Source: Saccharina japonica
Taxonomy: Eukaryota > Sar > Phaeophyceae > Laminariales > Laminariaceae
Direction: 5' to 3'
NCBI GenBank assembly: GCA_008828725.1
Contig: MEHQ01002596.1
Location: 768,601 to 832,600, forward strand
Length of the DNA: 64,000 bases
The stretch's first letter is position 1. The number at the start of each line of letters is the position of its first letter. Made by a program: the position numbers and the translations under genes. Positions 33,143 to 44,705 of this stretch are shown here, piece by piece. A model generated the notes under the pieces. That model was not told the DNA's origin and did no database searches. It saw only the letters and a program-made list of their open reading frames with translations.

Positions 33143-34237
33143 GCTATACGAGTAGTTAAAAACAAATGTTGTATACTCGTATACCTATAGGATTCCTGCC
33201 TACTACATCAGGTAGTTTTTACGTGTGAGTTTTTTTTTCTCTCTTTCTTCTTGTTTTATTTTGTCGTGTGTCTTGGCCCTTTTTTTTCGCATGCTTGCTG
33301 TACATAAAAACCTAGAATCTGATTATAGTTCCACGTGCTGTAGGTCCCCCATTTACTATGGCCCCCAGTAATAATCAGTATAATAGTACGGCACGAGGAC
33401 GACGCACCCACCAAGCCACGGGGGACGCCGCGAAGGGAAGAACTCTCTTTTTTTTTTCTTTTTCTTTTTGGTATTTGTTGTTTAATTTTCAGATTTCCGC
33501 GAGGTGCTGATATGTATGTATATATACTCCGAAGTATACATGTATTCTGGACGTGTTTGCACTTGTGTTTGCACTTGTGCCTTCGTGCGCGGGGTTTCTT
33601 CGTGATACATACCGGTGGCTGTTGTTTGCTGGATCTGGCACTAGTTAATTTCATCGCCGATTCCTATCATGTGTATGTATGTACGTGTCATACAGCAGTG
33701 GGGTTCCGCGCACTGTTATCGCTTTTAAGCAGCACTTCGCTCGTCGGACAGTATCATCTGCAGATATGTCACCGTTAAATCATTCACAGATCTTCCACAG
33801 ATCATCTGCAGATGTATCATCCAGATCCTAGCCTGCCATTGTGAGGTGCTGCACAGGATCTGTATGATGTATCTGTAGTACAGCTCCAACCCAAGAAACA
33901 TCCCTAGGTCGTGCAGATTGTACGGCTCCCACCCGGCGGCAGCATGATATAAATCGTGTACCGGTATAATACGTACAGATCAGGGATCTATGATATCTGC
34001 CCTCAGATTTCTACAGTGGAGATCATCCGTCCCCGAGGTGTTGCAAGCTTTATCGTTGATTGCGGCGTGCTGCCTGTCTATCGTGTTCACCGTCTCGCCT
34101 GGACGTTGGGCTTTAGCGAGGGACTGACTCCCTGATTGCAGAGCTGTATCTATATGCATACCACACCGTTTCACTTTTTGCGGCGTGCATGTGTGTCAGT
34201 GACGCACGCGCGCGCGTTCGGCTCTAAAGAGAGCGCG

Positions 34238-34480
34238 CGGGGTGGGGGGGGTGTACTCGATGTTCATGCACGGCCCTAGCCGTAGTCGTATGACCATAGA
34301 CCCCCCTCGCATCCCTACAATGCCCGGACGGAGCATGTCGGGTTTTCACCGACCAGGCAGACATTGCTAGCACCAAGCGCGCGCGCGGCGGTGGGGGGGG
34401 GGCGGTACTCATTGTTCAGTGCACGGCCGTGCGTATGACCACAGACCCCTTCGCATCCCTACCAATGCGGGTACCGGGGG
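34238..34480 (-). repeat. Repeat family J, two inverted copies
   Basis: CATAGACCCCCCTCGCATCC, then CGGAGCATGTCGGGTTTTCA (first copy, to about 34370). The second copy (about 34395-34480) keeps only the distal part. Each begins next to a G-run. Confidence 0.75.
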
Positions 34481-34639
34481 GGTGGCCGTTGGGCGGCGGA
34501 TGATGCACCTTGCCCAGATGCGGCATGGGGGGGGGGGTTGGGGGCGGGAGAGACTTAAGGACCCCGGCAAAACGCATATGTCGCTGATTTTTGCGGCGTT
34601 ATGTAGAGATAATAATTCGAACGAAATTGCCCCCCCAAG

Positions 34640-35590
34640 CTTTGTTTTTTTCGTTTTTATGTTGGTTGCGGCGTGCATTGACTGATTGATTACACGCTCG
34701 GTGTAAGGCGGCGCTATACGAGAGAGGAGTGTCTGCGAATTGCAAGCTACCTGGTTTACTTTTTTTGGGTGTTTTTTTTTTTTTGCGCCGGGATTTGCGT
34801 GCTTGCGGTGTATGTAATACGACGCTATTTATACGAGTATAAGATATGCGAAGTTTGAGTACCAGATAGAAGTTTACGACTTCACGAAATGGCAAGCTAT
34901 TGTTTTTATTATTATTGTTACTTAGTATGTATTTTGCGGGGTAATGGTGCGCTCGGCGTAAGGTATTAAATGGGACGGGGCTGGCTTTGTTTACTCGCGG
35001 CAAAAGCTGTTGTGTTTTTGATGGGGTTTTTTGCGGCATGATTGCGTGCTCGGTGTAATACGGCTCTATATATCATATATATTATGCGAGTATATGATAT
35101 AGAAGTTTTTACGACTCTACGAAATGGCAAGCTATCTTTTTTTGGGGGGGATATGGTGTTTTTTTGCGGGGTAATGGCACGCTCGGCGTATAAGGTGGGG
35201 AGATGAGAGGGGGCTGGCTTTGTTTTTACGCACGGCAAGCTGTACATTTTGGATGAGATGGGTTTTTTGCGGCATGATTGCGTGCTACTAGTAGGCGTAT
35301 GGCGTTATTTTATAGAGAGAGAGCGGGGGCGTTTGCGAACTGCAAGCTTTAAGTTGTGGGTGTTTTTTTTGCGGCATGATTGCGTGCTCGGCGTAAGGCG
35401 TTATATAGAGAGAATTAGAGCGGGGGTTTTGCGAATTGCAAGCTGTATGTTCTGGAAGGGTTTTTTGCGCCATGATTGCGTACTATTATAAGCGTAAGGC
35501 GTTATACATGGAGATATCATTAGAGCGGGGGGATTTGCGAATGGCAAGCTATATGATATGGTTGATTTTTTGCGGCGTGCGTTCGTCAGT
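34640..35590. repeat. Minisatellite, ~100-120-bp unit, about nine units
   Basis: Units share TTTTTTGCGGCATGATTGCG, then TGCTCGGCGTAAGGCGTTAT, and later GCGAATTGCAAGC. Spacing and sequence vary; some units are merged with TACGACTTCACGAAATGGCA. It lies wholly within intron 1. Confidence 0.8.
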
Positions 35591-35794
35591 GACGGCGCGC
35601 TCGAGGTGCCTACCCGACTTTTGCCGGTGGTACTGGCACAGGCCCAGCCAGGCGCAGATTAGATGCCCACAGCAGCAGTGCCACAAGCACACGGCCATGG
35701 CGGTGGCGGTGAAAAAAGCACGTTGTTGATGCCGTTCGGTTCTGCTATTAAATAGTTACTGGTGCCGTAGAAATAGCTGATTTCGCACAAGCGC

Positions 35795-35985
35795 TGGGTT
35801 GGTGCAACGCGCTGATTTCGCACAAGCGCTGAGCTTGCACAAGCGCTGAGTTGGCACAACGCGCCGAGTTGGCACAAGCGCTGAGCTTGCACAAGCGCTG
35901 AGCTTGCACAAGCGCTGAGCTTGCACAAGCGCTGAGTTCCCACAAGCGCTGAGTTCCCACAAGCGCTGAGTTCGCACAAAGCGGT
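35795..35985. repeat. Satellite, 17-bp unit
   Basis: About ten units of ACAAGCGCTGAGCTTGC. The unit is partly self-complementary, so it can fold into short hairpins. Its core is the reverse complement of the 3595-3985 satellite core. Confidence 0.85.
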
Positions 35986-36227
35986 GGGATCGTTTCTTCA
36001 GCGCCCTCGTTTATTCAGCGCGCGCGCGCGCTTTTTTTTTTTTTTTTTTTTTCCCCTACGAACCAGAACGGGAACGTTTTTTTTTCTTCTTTTTGTTCGC
36101 CAACAAAATATTCAACTACGTAACAACAACGACGAACGAACAGCAGTGTTTTCAGAAATAATACCTGGTTCGAGAGAAAAAAAAGAGCCCTTCCAAAACC
36201 GTAAACGTTCGACTTCATTAGCACCCT

Positions 36228-36352
36228 CACACAGATGCTCCCGAGTACTTTGTGGGGTAAAGTAAGGAGTATTGGAGATACAGTTACTTCAGGTACTTCG
36301 GGTATGTACTCGGGAAGTATTTCGGGGTTCGATACTCGGAGCATTTGTGCAC
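36228..36352. repeat. Inverted repeat around a GTACTTCGGG motif
   Basis: CACAGATGCTCCCGAGTACT on the left and GATACTCGGAGCATTTGTG on the right are near reverse complements about 115 bp apart. Intronic. Confidence 0.6.
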
Positions 36353-36771
36353 ACGCACCCCTTATCATCATCGTCGTCGAGAAAAAAACGAGCGCTGAAA
36401 AAAAAAAAAAATCGATCGATCGATCACACGCACCCCTCTGCTGGCTGTACCGAACTCAATCAGACCTCTTCACAACGCACTCCATTCTCCTAATTGCCTG
36501 CCTGCCTGGTGTGCATGCATGCATGTGTGGTAAATGAGTGGCCACCAAAACCGGTGGCGCCGGGAGCAACTTTTTTTTGTTTTGCGGATATTCTTCCGGA
36601 GTTTTTTGTGGGGAGAGAGTTTCACGAAAGGATCATGCGGTAGGATTTCACTAAAGTTAATTCGAGACTCCCTCCCCCTTGTACTCTGGAAGGAAGGAAG
36701 GGAGTGTGATACTTTTGCTCCTTCGGTTTTGTTCCGTTTAAGTTCGGGAGGGGGGGGGGGGGGGGGGCGTA

Positions 36772-36935
36772 CTCATTTGTTGATTTGTCTTGTTAGTCGT
36801 TTTTGGCCATTGTCCGCGCATCTCTTTCGAGACGGAGCGGGGGGGTTACTCATTTGTTGATTTCGTCTTGTTAGTCGTTTTTGACCATTGTCCGCGCATC
36901 TCTTTCGAAATGGAGCACGGTGACATTTACTCGGG
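36772..36935. repeat. Repeat family K, tandem pair
   Basis: TACTCATTTGTTGATTT, then GTTAGTCGTTTTTGACCATT, then GTCCGCGCATCTCTTTCGA, present twice. Inverted copies occur at 39023, 44335 and 44632, often next to poly-C and family J. Confidence 0.75.
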
Positions 36936-37362
36936 GGGGAGGGGGAGGGGGATACGGGGGGTGATATTTAACATTCGACACTACGCCCCTTTATCCCCTT
37001 CAGCCATGACAAAACCAAGCCACTTTAGGGTTAAAAAAAACGGTATATTATATAGCACTGTCTGGCCTGTGTTAGTTTATCCCACGGGTTCGCCAAAAAG
37101 AAGTCCCCAAAAAGTCTTGGTTTAACGGGTAATAAGTTATCACACGGGGTGATAATTTATCACACCCCCTGGGTAGAAATTCCGGGAATTTTCTCGTCGA
37201 GACCTTTGCATAGGCGAGTCGCCCGGCGATTGCATCTCTCCCTTGTTTGGAGGAAATCAGCTTGGAGATTCGTCTTAGGGGGTGTTGTTATGCTATCACC
37301 CCCGGTGATAAAAAGGCGGTACGGAGCTCCTCGTGTCATCAAAAGTTGAAACATATTTTCAA

Positions 37363-37790
37363 TGTCTGCCTGGTCGGTGAAAACCCGACTTGCTCCGCCC
37401 CGGCATTGTACGGATGCGAGGGGGGTATATGGTCATACAACTACAGTACGGCCATGCATGAATATCGATTACACCCCCCCCCCCCCCCCACCCCAATCGT
37501 AATAGTATCATGAATTCGATGTTGTCATCCATCCGTATGCAAGATAGTCCGTCTCACAAGCGTTTTTTTTCGTAGGATACACACCGCCCCACCCTTTGTG
37601 CGTCTCTCGCCCGAACACCTCGCGGCGGTCCTTCTTGGTTATAAAACAGTGCAAGCGAATTGTTTTATGCCCTAGGGGTCGGTGAAAACCCGACGTGCTC
37701 CGTCCCGGCCCTTGTAGGGATGCGAGGGTCTATATGGTCATGCATGCGACTACGGCCATCCATGACAGGAGTGCACCCCCCCCCCCCCTA
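37363..37790 (+). repeat. Repeat family J, two copies
   Basis: GGTCGGTGAAAACCCGACTT and GTACGGATGCGAGGGGGGTA (37363-37480); GGTCGGTGAAAACCCGACGT and TGTAGGGATGCGAGGGTCTA (37672-37775). Both end in a C-run of 9-16. Confidence 0.8.
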
Positions 37791-37894
37791 CAGCACTGTA
37801 GAGGCGTGTTTATACCCCCTATTGTGGCATTACTCTCTCCGGTACCGCACTGTAGCGGCATGACATGAGTACCCTCCCCCCTCCCCCCCTGCCG

Positions 37895-38010
37895 TAACGC
37901 AGCGTGATAAATGCTGAGTACGCTCGCTATCGTACGGCAACGTGGTAAATGTTGAGTACGCTCGCTACCGTAAGGCAACGTTGGTGAATGTTGAGTGCGC
38001 TCGTTATATA
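37895..38010. repeat. Tandem repeat, ~45-bp unit, three copies
   Basis: Variants of CCGTAACGCAGCGTGATAAA, then TGCTGAGTACGCTCGCTA. Confidence 0.8.
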
Positions 38011-38739
38011 CCGTGGCGGTGCTCCAATCGGCCCGATAGGCATAAAAACGTGACAAGCCTGTTTTTTTTATGCGCTGGCCGTTCAGAACTACCCCCACTT
38101 GAAGTGGTCTCGCCCTTTCGAGTGTATACTCGTACATACATACGGCGGTATATATTATATACTGAAGTATATATATATTAGTGGTGTTGACACATGCTAC
38201 ACACATGAAATGTCGCCGTGGGAACAAATCGCAATACCTTCGTTTTGTGACTGGACTACTGGCTGGTCCTCACGAGCGTATATTGATGCATTTCCCGTTT
38301 TCATCTATATATTCATACCCGCACAGCGGTAGCAGCAGTCAGAGGAGAATCTCCGCGAGTGTTCGTGCAGAGACTATTCACACAGCAGGGGGGGTCAGGG
38401 TATAGGTGGGTCATAGACTATATGCGTGAATATTATCGCGGAAGCAAAAATAATTGAGTTTTTGCGACTGCCCGTCAGCGGGGAGTCATGTCCTCATCTC
38501 GCGCATACAGCAGTATAGTACATAGTGAGCGGGGGTTGTAACACGATACATACGTAAGACTAAACATACATTTGACATATGACGTGGCAGGAAAAACGCC
38601 CCGGCCATCACTGCCCCCTTCCTAGTGGGTTTTCTTTTTTCGTTGCGTCAATGGTTACACTATATATAGTCCGGACAGGCAGCACCCGAGGACCTTGGTG
38701 CTATTTCCCCGCCTCGTATATTCCGACGACTGTTTTTGT

Positions 38740-39010
38740 TCGTCCTCTTCTCCTTCCTCCCCTCCCCCCCACCCACTCCCGCTCCCTTCCCCCCCTCCTC
38801 CCTGCCACCCCTCCTCCCTCCCCCCCCCCCCTCTCCCTCCCCCTCCTCTCCCCCCCCCCCCCGCTCGGGCGCTCCCTTCCCACTTCCCGCCCTCGCCCAC
38901 CATCTCCCCTCCCCAGGATGGGGTCTATGGGTCAGTATGAACACGCGCCAATGCATGACTGGAGGAAAGCGGAGTACAGCCCCCCCCCCCCTCCCCCCCC
39001 CCCCCCTTGA
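38740..39010. repeat. C/T-rich belt in intron 1
   Basis: Dense CCTCC and poly-C runs (up to C14 near 39002). Frames on both strands stay open purely from composition. It may serve as a long polypyrimidine region ahead of the acceptor at 39246. Confidence 0.6.
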
Positions 39011-39246
39011 ATCCCCCCCCCCCCCCTGCTCCGTCTCGAAAGGGATGGCGTGGTCAATGGTCAAATGGACTAAAGGCAACAACAAATGAGTACGCCCCCC
39101 CCCCCCTCTTTCCCCCTGAGCCTCCCTTGAAGCGCCTTACCCGCTTCTTACCCGCCCGCCCGCCCCATCTGGAGGTTTAAAAAGAACGTCTTTCCCCCCC
39201 CCCCCCACCCACCGTTTTTCCCTCGTTGATTTGTTTGTGGCTGCAG

Positions 39247-39302
39247 TTCCTGGCGAAGAGATGGTGCGCCGAAAACATCGCGTTTATCGAAGAGGTTATG
39301 AG
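39247..39302 (+). CDS. RGS-domain gene, exon 2
   Basis: 56 bases between TGGCTGCAG and AG|GTGAGA, ending in phase 2. It encodes FLAKRWCAENIAFIEEVM plus two bases. This is the hallmark RGS core: the consensus reads F-L-x3-[FW]-x2-E-N-[IL]-x-F-[WI], and the E-N pair that contacts the G-alpha switch region in known RGS proteins is present (A-E-N-I-A-F). The usual Trp after the Phe is Ile here. It follows exon 1 in phase 0. Confidence 0.8.
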
Positions 39303-39359
39303 GTGAGAGACACAACACTTTATCAGCATCTCGGCATGCCTTTCTTTGTTACCGGGTGG

Positions 39360-39560
39360 TGGTTGTGGTGGTGGTGTTGGTGTTGGTGGTGGTGGCGGCG
39401 GTTTTGGTGGTAGTTTTGGTGTGTTTTTGTTGTTGTTGTTGTTGTTGTTGTTGTTTTCGTTGTTATGTTGGTGTTACTGTTGCTGTTTGATGTGTGATAA
39501 TAGTTGGGTTTGTTGTTGTTGTTCTTGCGTTTGATGCCGCGGTGCTGGTGTTGATGTTTC
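39360..39560. repeat. GGT/GTT-rich simple repeat
   Basis: GGTGGT runs pass into (GTT)n at about 39426-39460. Intronic. Confidence 0.8.
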
Positions 39561-39903
39561 GTTGCACGTTTTGTTGTGTTGTGTTGTGTCCTCCCTCTTT
39601 GTCGTGGATCACACAACAACAACAATAGCGCGAGCTCTGCCTAAAAGGCCGAACGTTGCCGCACACGCCACCCCGAGTAGTGGAAACCCTCATTTATTTA
39701 CCGGTCAGGCCAAGCCAAGCTTAACCAAGCCTCGCTACTGGCTGTGCAACACCTTCAGAGGCGTGCCTCGATAGGGGTATAGCAACTTTTTCGGCTAAAA
39801 TGTTTTCTGAACGAACGGGGCTCCTTATCGTGGCAATGCCGTCGTTTTTTTTCTACAATGTGCTTCGTTTGTATAGTTAGTTAGGCCATAGTTCATCGGA
39901 TTA

Positions 39904-40138
39904 AGGCCCATATTAACGAGTGTAAAATAAATTCAATTTGGAAAAATAAAAATTCAATTTGGAAAAATAACGATAAACAATCGCTTTTCATTGGTCAACA
40001 CACGCACCAGCACCACATATTAGGACCTTGGGGTATAATCTTGGGTGGTGGTGCGGGTTATGACCAATGAAAAGCGGATTTGCTTTTTTTTTTTTTTTCC
40101 AAATTGTTTTTTTTTTTTTTCTTCGTTAAAACGGGCCC
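39904..40138. mobile_element. MITE family G copy (PIF/Harbinger-like)
   Basis: TTA duplication at 39901-39903 and 40139-40141. Ends AGGCCCATATTAACGAG and CGTTAAAACGGGCCC. The inner hairpin has CTTTTCATTGGTCAACACAC on one side and ATGACCAATGAAAAG on the other. Confidence 0.85.
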
Positions 40139-40737
40139 TTACGTAGGCATTCTTTTTTTTTTCTCTCAAAATGTGTTTTTTCTAGTTAGTAATAGCATAG
40201 AGCCCCTCCAGTGAAGAGGAACCTCAAAACATGTTTTGGTGCTACATACCTCTATGCCTCAAAAGCATGTGTCCTGTGGTGCAGCTTGTGTTTTTGGCGG
40301 CAGCGACCCCCAACAAAGCCTTATGGCCCACTACAAGCAGTAGTACTGCGTATCACACACCCCCTCGCGGTGCGCTTTTTTTTAAAAATCGGAGTAGGGG
40401 ACGCTTTCTGGAAAAAAAAATGTTTTTGTACATACAGTAGTTACGGGTGAACATATTAATACGTAGTAAAACTTTTTTTTTTGTATCCGCTTTTGCGTGA
40501 GTGCGTTCTCACCCTGGGACCCATTCTCGATCTATAAATAAGATCGATCGCCTTTTCTTTTTCTTTTAGTTTCTTCTTTTTTTTTCTTTTGTAACTTCCT
40601 GAACCTCTCGACATTCTACAACTATGGGCATATTATATATATGACCCTCCGAAAAAGGTCGTCGTAGCCCACACAGTTGTACAAAAGCATGGCCCTTCAC
40701 GCGCGATGAGTCAATGCGCGGGTTGGATCACGAAGTT

Positions 40738-40875
40738 GTTTCTCAATACCACGGGTCGAATCGGGTCGGGTCGGGTCGGATCAGGGTGTTTTCCAACTCG
40801 CACGGGTCGCGTCAGATCAGATCATTCTTACCCGACCCGACCCGACCCGACTCGACCCGACCTGATCTGCGGGGG
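40738..40875. repeat. Inverted GGGTC pentamer repeats
   Basis: GGGTCGAATCGGGTCGGGTC (40750) faces ACCCGACCCGACCCGACTCG (40831) across about 60 bp, giving a strong potential stem. Confidence 0.8.
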
Positions 40876-41112
40876 TTGACTTGATCCATGAAAAGCCCTG
40901 CACACCTGGTAAGTTTTTGTTGTTGTTGTTGTTGCTTCTGGCGGTACCAAATTATTTTTGGCGGCAGCGGCGACTGATTGCCGCCTCTGCGTTCGGGTTC
41001 GGCTAAGCCGACATTAGGCACCCCACCCCTCCTTCCCGCGCCCGAAAGCGGAGAGAGAAAAAAACTAGAACCTCGTCTATTATCCGGAAATGTTTCGTAG
41101 GAGCTATTTTTG

Positions 41113-41281
41113 GGTGTACCGTAGGCCCTGCTTTGTTCCAATATTTATGGTCCCCCGTCAATTGTAGTACGGGGAACCATAGTAAATACTAGTAAATAGG
41201 ACCTAGGGTACGCACAAAAACCGACATATTTTCCTATTTTACTAACAATATTTGGTCCTATTTACTAGGGTCCTCCGTAGT
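41113..41281. mobile_element. MITE family B, partial copy plus complete copy
   Basis: 41113-41160 is a right-end fragment (GTGTACCGTAGGCCC to GGTCCCCCGT). 41165-41281 is complete: TACGGGGAACCATAGTAAAT to GGGTCCTCCGTA. Confidence 0.75.
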
Positions 41282-41337
41282 AGTGTTTTTTCTGTAGTCT
41301 GATCCACGTAGGAAGCACGAGTACCCCCCCCCCAGCA

Positions 41338-41425
41338 GTCCTGCCTGGTTGGTGAAAACCCAACGTGCTCCGTCCCGGCATTGTAGGGATGCGAGGGTCT
41401 ATGGTCATATGACTACGGCTGTCTT
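41338..41425 (+). repeat. Repeat family J copy
   Basis: CCTGGTTGGTGAAAACCCAA and TTGTAGGGATGCGAGGGTCT. Here the C-run lies on the left. Confidence 0.8.
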
Positions 41426-41504
41426 TCGGGCGACAAACGAGTTGGAAGTAGTGTTGCATCATGTTCACAGATGGCAAATGGGGTGGCTTTTGATTGACTT
41501 TGAA

Positions 41505-41585
41505 CCGCTCAAGGAACTGGTCCCACGGAGTTGGGGACAAACTACTTGGAATTAGTGTGGGCTAAGTTTTTCGGCTCTGGTTGAC
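41505..41585. mobile_element. MITE family F copy
   Basis: GGAACTGGTCCCACGGAGTT, then GGACAAACTACTTGGAATTA, then a diverged right end. Confidence 0.7.
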
Positions 41586-41925
41586 TTTTTTTAACTGTGT
41601 AGGCTACGTGGGGAGTGCTGTAAGAAGCAACAGGGTTACTCAACGGGACCCCCGAGGCCGCGAACCAAAAAAACAACGATAACTTCGGTGTTTTCAACCC
41701 CGACTACGAAGAGCGTGAGCCCCCAGCATCCCCGTGCACACAGGATCACGGTGCGCCCGTGGCGCGTACTACGATAGAGGTATACCTTTTTTTGGCTGAA
41801 ATGGTTTCTGGATGACCGGGCTCCTTAACCCCAAATGGTCGCACTTGCATTCTCGTTTTGAAATATTGTTCGTTGTATACTCCCAGTAGGCCATACCCTG
41901 GTATGATATTGCTCATCGGGTATAT

Positions 41926-42105
41926 TTGAAAAATTAAAAAAAAAAAAAAAAACAACAGCTGTGAGCTCGAGGATTTCGTCGAAGCTCATCTTTGCTACGT
42001 AGCTGAGTGTAATACTTCGATCGCGCGTACTTACGGGTTTTATATGTCCTCATGCAGGGTGTACATCCCGTATGAGGGGGACACAATCTGAGGCTTGTAG
42101 AATTC
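41926..42105 (+). repeat. Repeat family D, longest copy
   Basis: A-run, CAACAGCTGTGAGCTCGAGG, CGATCGCGCGTACTTACGGG, TCCTCATGCAGGGTGTACAT, GGGGGACACAATCTGAGGC. The GCTAGCTG of other copies is GCTACGTAGCTG here: CGTA inserted at TA. Confidence 0.85.
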
Positions 42106-42266
42106 TATATGTATACGTCGTCGTACTTTTATTTTCGTCGAAAATCGTGTTTTTCGGGGTGAGGTATAGAGAACTCCTCGAGTGGCCACCCTTCAAAGGC
42201 AAATGTCCTGAATGCAGGTGTGCACCTCTACCGTAGCATGCGTCCCGTGCTCTACACTATATACAC

Positions 42267-42364
<98 letters not shown>

Positions 42365-42365
42365 C

Positions 42366-42423
<58 letters not shown>

Positions 42424-42435
42424 GTAGTAGTAGTA
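42267..42435. repeat. (GTA)n microsatellite, ~169 bp
   Basis: About 56 GTA triplets with two imperfections. It lies directly against the CAGGACACC end of a family L element. A second GTA array is at 61048-61157. Confidence 0.95.
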
Positions 42436-42447
42436 CAGGACACCTAC

Positions 42448-42577
42448 AGTACTACGGAGGGCCATAGTAAATACTAGTAAATAGAGCCTACGGTACATCT
42501 ATAAACCTATGTATTTACCTATTTTTACTAACCATATTTAGGTCCTATTTACTAGTGTTTACTATGCCCCCCCCCGT
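42448..42577. mobile_element. MITE family B inserted in a family L element
   Basis: CTACGGAGGGCCATAGTAAA to CCCCCCCCCGTAA. L sequence lies on both sides: GTACAGGACACCTA on the left, TAAGAAGAAACAGG on the right. Confidence 0.7.
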
Positions 42578-42624
42578 AATTATAAGAAGAAACAGGAAAG
42601 CTTGTCCAGGCTTGGACGCATGCT

Positions 42625-42866
42625 ACGATAGAGGTGCACCATGTTTTTTTTCTGAGCTCCTCACTTTAAGGAGCGTCATATATACCTCACCGAAAAAATG
42701 ATTTTGGAGGAAACTAAAAGTGCTGCCGGAGGAGAAGTCTCATGACCGAAATATACTCTGAAACATATGTCGTCACAAAAATGAAAGTCCGACCAACTTG
42801 GGCTCGTAAGGAGCCCGATCGTTCAGAAAACGATTCAGCCAAAAAGTGCTACCTCTACCGCAGCAC
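42625..42866. repeat. Inverted-repeat element N
   Basis: GCTACGATAGAGGTGCACC on the left and GTGCTACCTCTACCGCAGC on the right are imperfect inverted repeats. Inside are CTTTAAGGAGC and AAGGAGCCCGATCGTTCAGA. Related pieces occur at 39770-39835 and 41765-41860. Confidence 0.55.
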
Positions 42867-42867
42867 G

Positions 42868-43010
42868 CGTCGCTGGATTTCTTATTTGAGGGAGAGGGTG
42901 CTTTCTACACTAATCCCAAGATAACCACTCTCGAATTTATTGTTTTCCCTCTCAGTATCAGCCTGGCTTTCTTATTATCCTGTTTTTATTGGATTTCCTT
43001 TACCGTATAC
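42868..43010. mobile_element. MITE family L right part
   Basis: GGATTTCTTATTTGAGGGAG, GTGCTTTCTACACTAATCCC and AGCCTGGCTTTCTTATTATC match 58685-58795. Confidence 0.65.
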
Positions 43011-43597
43011 GACTCCTTGCATTGTAACTCGGACACCAATTTTTTTTTCCATCATCCCCGAGTCACGCAGAGGCCATTTTGCTGTAATCGCCACTTTTTT
43101 TTCCCCCTGTTGAAGTAAAGTCCCCAACAGGAACAGGGCATTTTTGGTTTTCTTCTAGAAAAAAAAAACATTTTTTGGGGTGACTTTACTACTGCCAGGT
43201 ATTTAATGGTATATACCAGGTCTTTATAGTGTCAGCTCCATCTGCGGCGAGCCTCCTGGAAAAATTAGGAGCTACAATACGTACGTATGTATGTATAATA
43301 CGCACATAAAATTGGGTGCTATTTTCGAGCAATGCCTTTGCCTTAAAGGGGTGGTGGCTTGTTTCTTGAGCTCAACGCCTCTCACCACAACCGAAACATG
43401 AACTTCGAAGAAGTTGAAGTTCTTTTTTCGCGCTACCCGGCCGACTTTTGTATGCGCTCGTATTAAAAAGTAGTACTAAAACAATTATACTACAAGTAGG
43501 AGTATTCCAATAGTGAAAATGGTAACACTCGTATATATATACCCGGTAACCGGCAGTTGCTGGTCACTTGAGGAGCTCAACCGGTCAGAAAAAAATA

Positions 43598-43745
43598 TTG
43601 CCTCCAAAGGCAAATACTAACCAATTTTTTGCCGCAGAAGGCAAAAACTAACTTAATTTTGCCTCAGATGGCAAAAACTAACTAAATTTTGCCTCAGATT
43701 GACAAAAACTAACTAATTATTGCCTCAGAAGGCAAAAGCTAACTG
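43598..43745. repeat. Tandem repeat, ~33-bp hairpin unit, about five copies
   Basis: TTTTGCCTCAGATGGCAAAA, then ACTAACTAA. Each unit is a perfect small palindrome (TTGCC...GGCAA). Confidence 0.85.
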
Positions 43746-43829
43746 CAACCAACCCCCTACCTACCGTGGGATGTTGTTGCCGTTTTTTTTTTTTGCCACG
43801 CGTCCGAATCGTGAAAACGTTGTATCATA

Positions 43830-43906
43830 CCACTGTCCCGAAATATAAGCACATTTTTTACATTACTATTCAATCAAAACGGTGCTTATATTTCGGGACA
43901 GAGTAG
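43830..43906. mobile_element. MITE family H copy
   Basis: CCACTGTCCCGAAATATAAG and CTTATATTTCGGGACAGAG, flanked by TA. Confidence 0.9.
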
Positions 43907-44038
43907 TACATATTATATCATACACATAACATGCCTGGTTGCACCAATTAAACTCTCCTATATACGAGTATCAATAACGCTATACGACGTATACGTACGT
44001 ATGATACGCCTAACCAACAGGGTTCATTTCTCCTATAT

Positions 44039-44113
44039 TTATTTAAAAAAAAAAAAAAAAAAAAACAGCTGTGAGATCGAGGATTTTGTCGAATCTCATT
44101 TTTGCAACCTGAG
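44039..44113 (+). repeat. Repeat family D, short copy
   Basis: A20 run, CAGCTGTGAGATCGAGGATT, TTGTCGAATCTCATTTTTGC; the GCTAGCTG site is altered. Confidence 0.75.
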
Positions 44114-44159
44114 TGGGATACAGATAACGCTTCACACTTTTGGTTTGAACAAGCAATGT

Positions 44160-44705
44160 TTTTATGCCTGTGGTGGTTGGTGGAAACCCAACGTGCCTCG
44201 TCCCCCCGGCAGTGTAGGGATGCGAGGGTCTGTGGCCATACGATTATGGTCATGCGACTACGGCCATGCACGACATGAGTACCCCCCTCCCCCTGGGCTA
44301 CCTTCGCCCCCCCCCTTCCCGCCCCGTGGTGCTCCGTCTCGAATGGGATTTGCGTTGTCAGTGACCAAAGGGCAGAGCAACACAGATGAGCACGGCCCGC
44401 CCCCCCCACCCCAGCTCCGCACGGGAACGCTCGTGGGGCTACCCCACCCTCTCTCCCCCCCACCTCTGATTGCCGAATGTGATATGCACGTATGTGTATA
44501 TTGGTGATTCAGAGCATGCGCATAACGGCCGTGCACGACGTTGGACGGACTGAAGCTGAGCGCGCCGTGCACGCCGCGTGAACAATGCGACTACGGGCCC
44601 ATGCCCGGAGCATGAAGTACCTCTCCCCCCCCCCCCCCGTCTCGAAGGGGATGCGTGGTCAATGGTTAAAGGACTAAGACAAGCAAGTATTAATAATAAG
44701 TACCC
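44160..44705 (+). repeat. Families J and K with C-runs
   Basis: J at 44160-44285 (GTGTAGGGATGCGAGGGTCT), K inverted at 44335-44400 and 44632-44705 (GTCTCGAAGGGGATGCGTGG), each beside poly-C. The block ends about 50 bp before the exon 3 acceptor. Confidence 0.75.

Larger units (their letters stand above)
33088..39246 (+). other. Intron 1 of the RGS gene (GC-AG), 6.2 kb
   Basis: Donor CAG|GCGAGT and acceptor TTGTTTGTGGCTGCAG. No GT donor near 33088 keeps the frame, whereas the GC donor joins FKQ directly to FLAKRW in the RGS consensus. The intron holds a MITE B fragment (33338-33373), a minisatellite (34640-35590), a satellite (35795-35985), repeats J and K, and pyrimidine-rich DNA at 38740-39010. 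Confidence 0.7.

Noticed and set aside
42267-42435. Poly-valine and poly-threonine frames
   Set aside because: These are the GTA microsatellite read on either strand; the same applies to 61048-61157.
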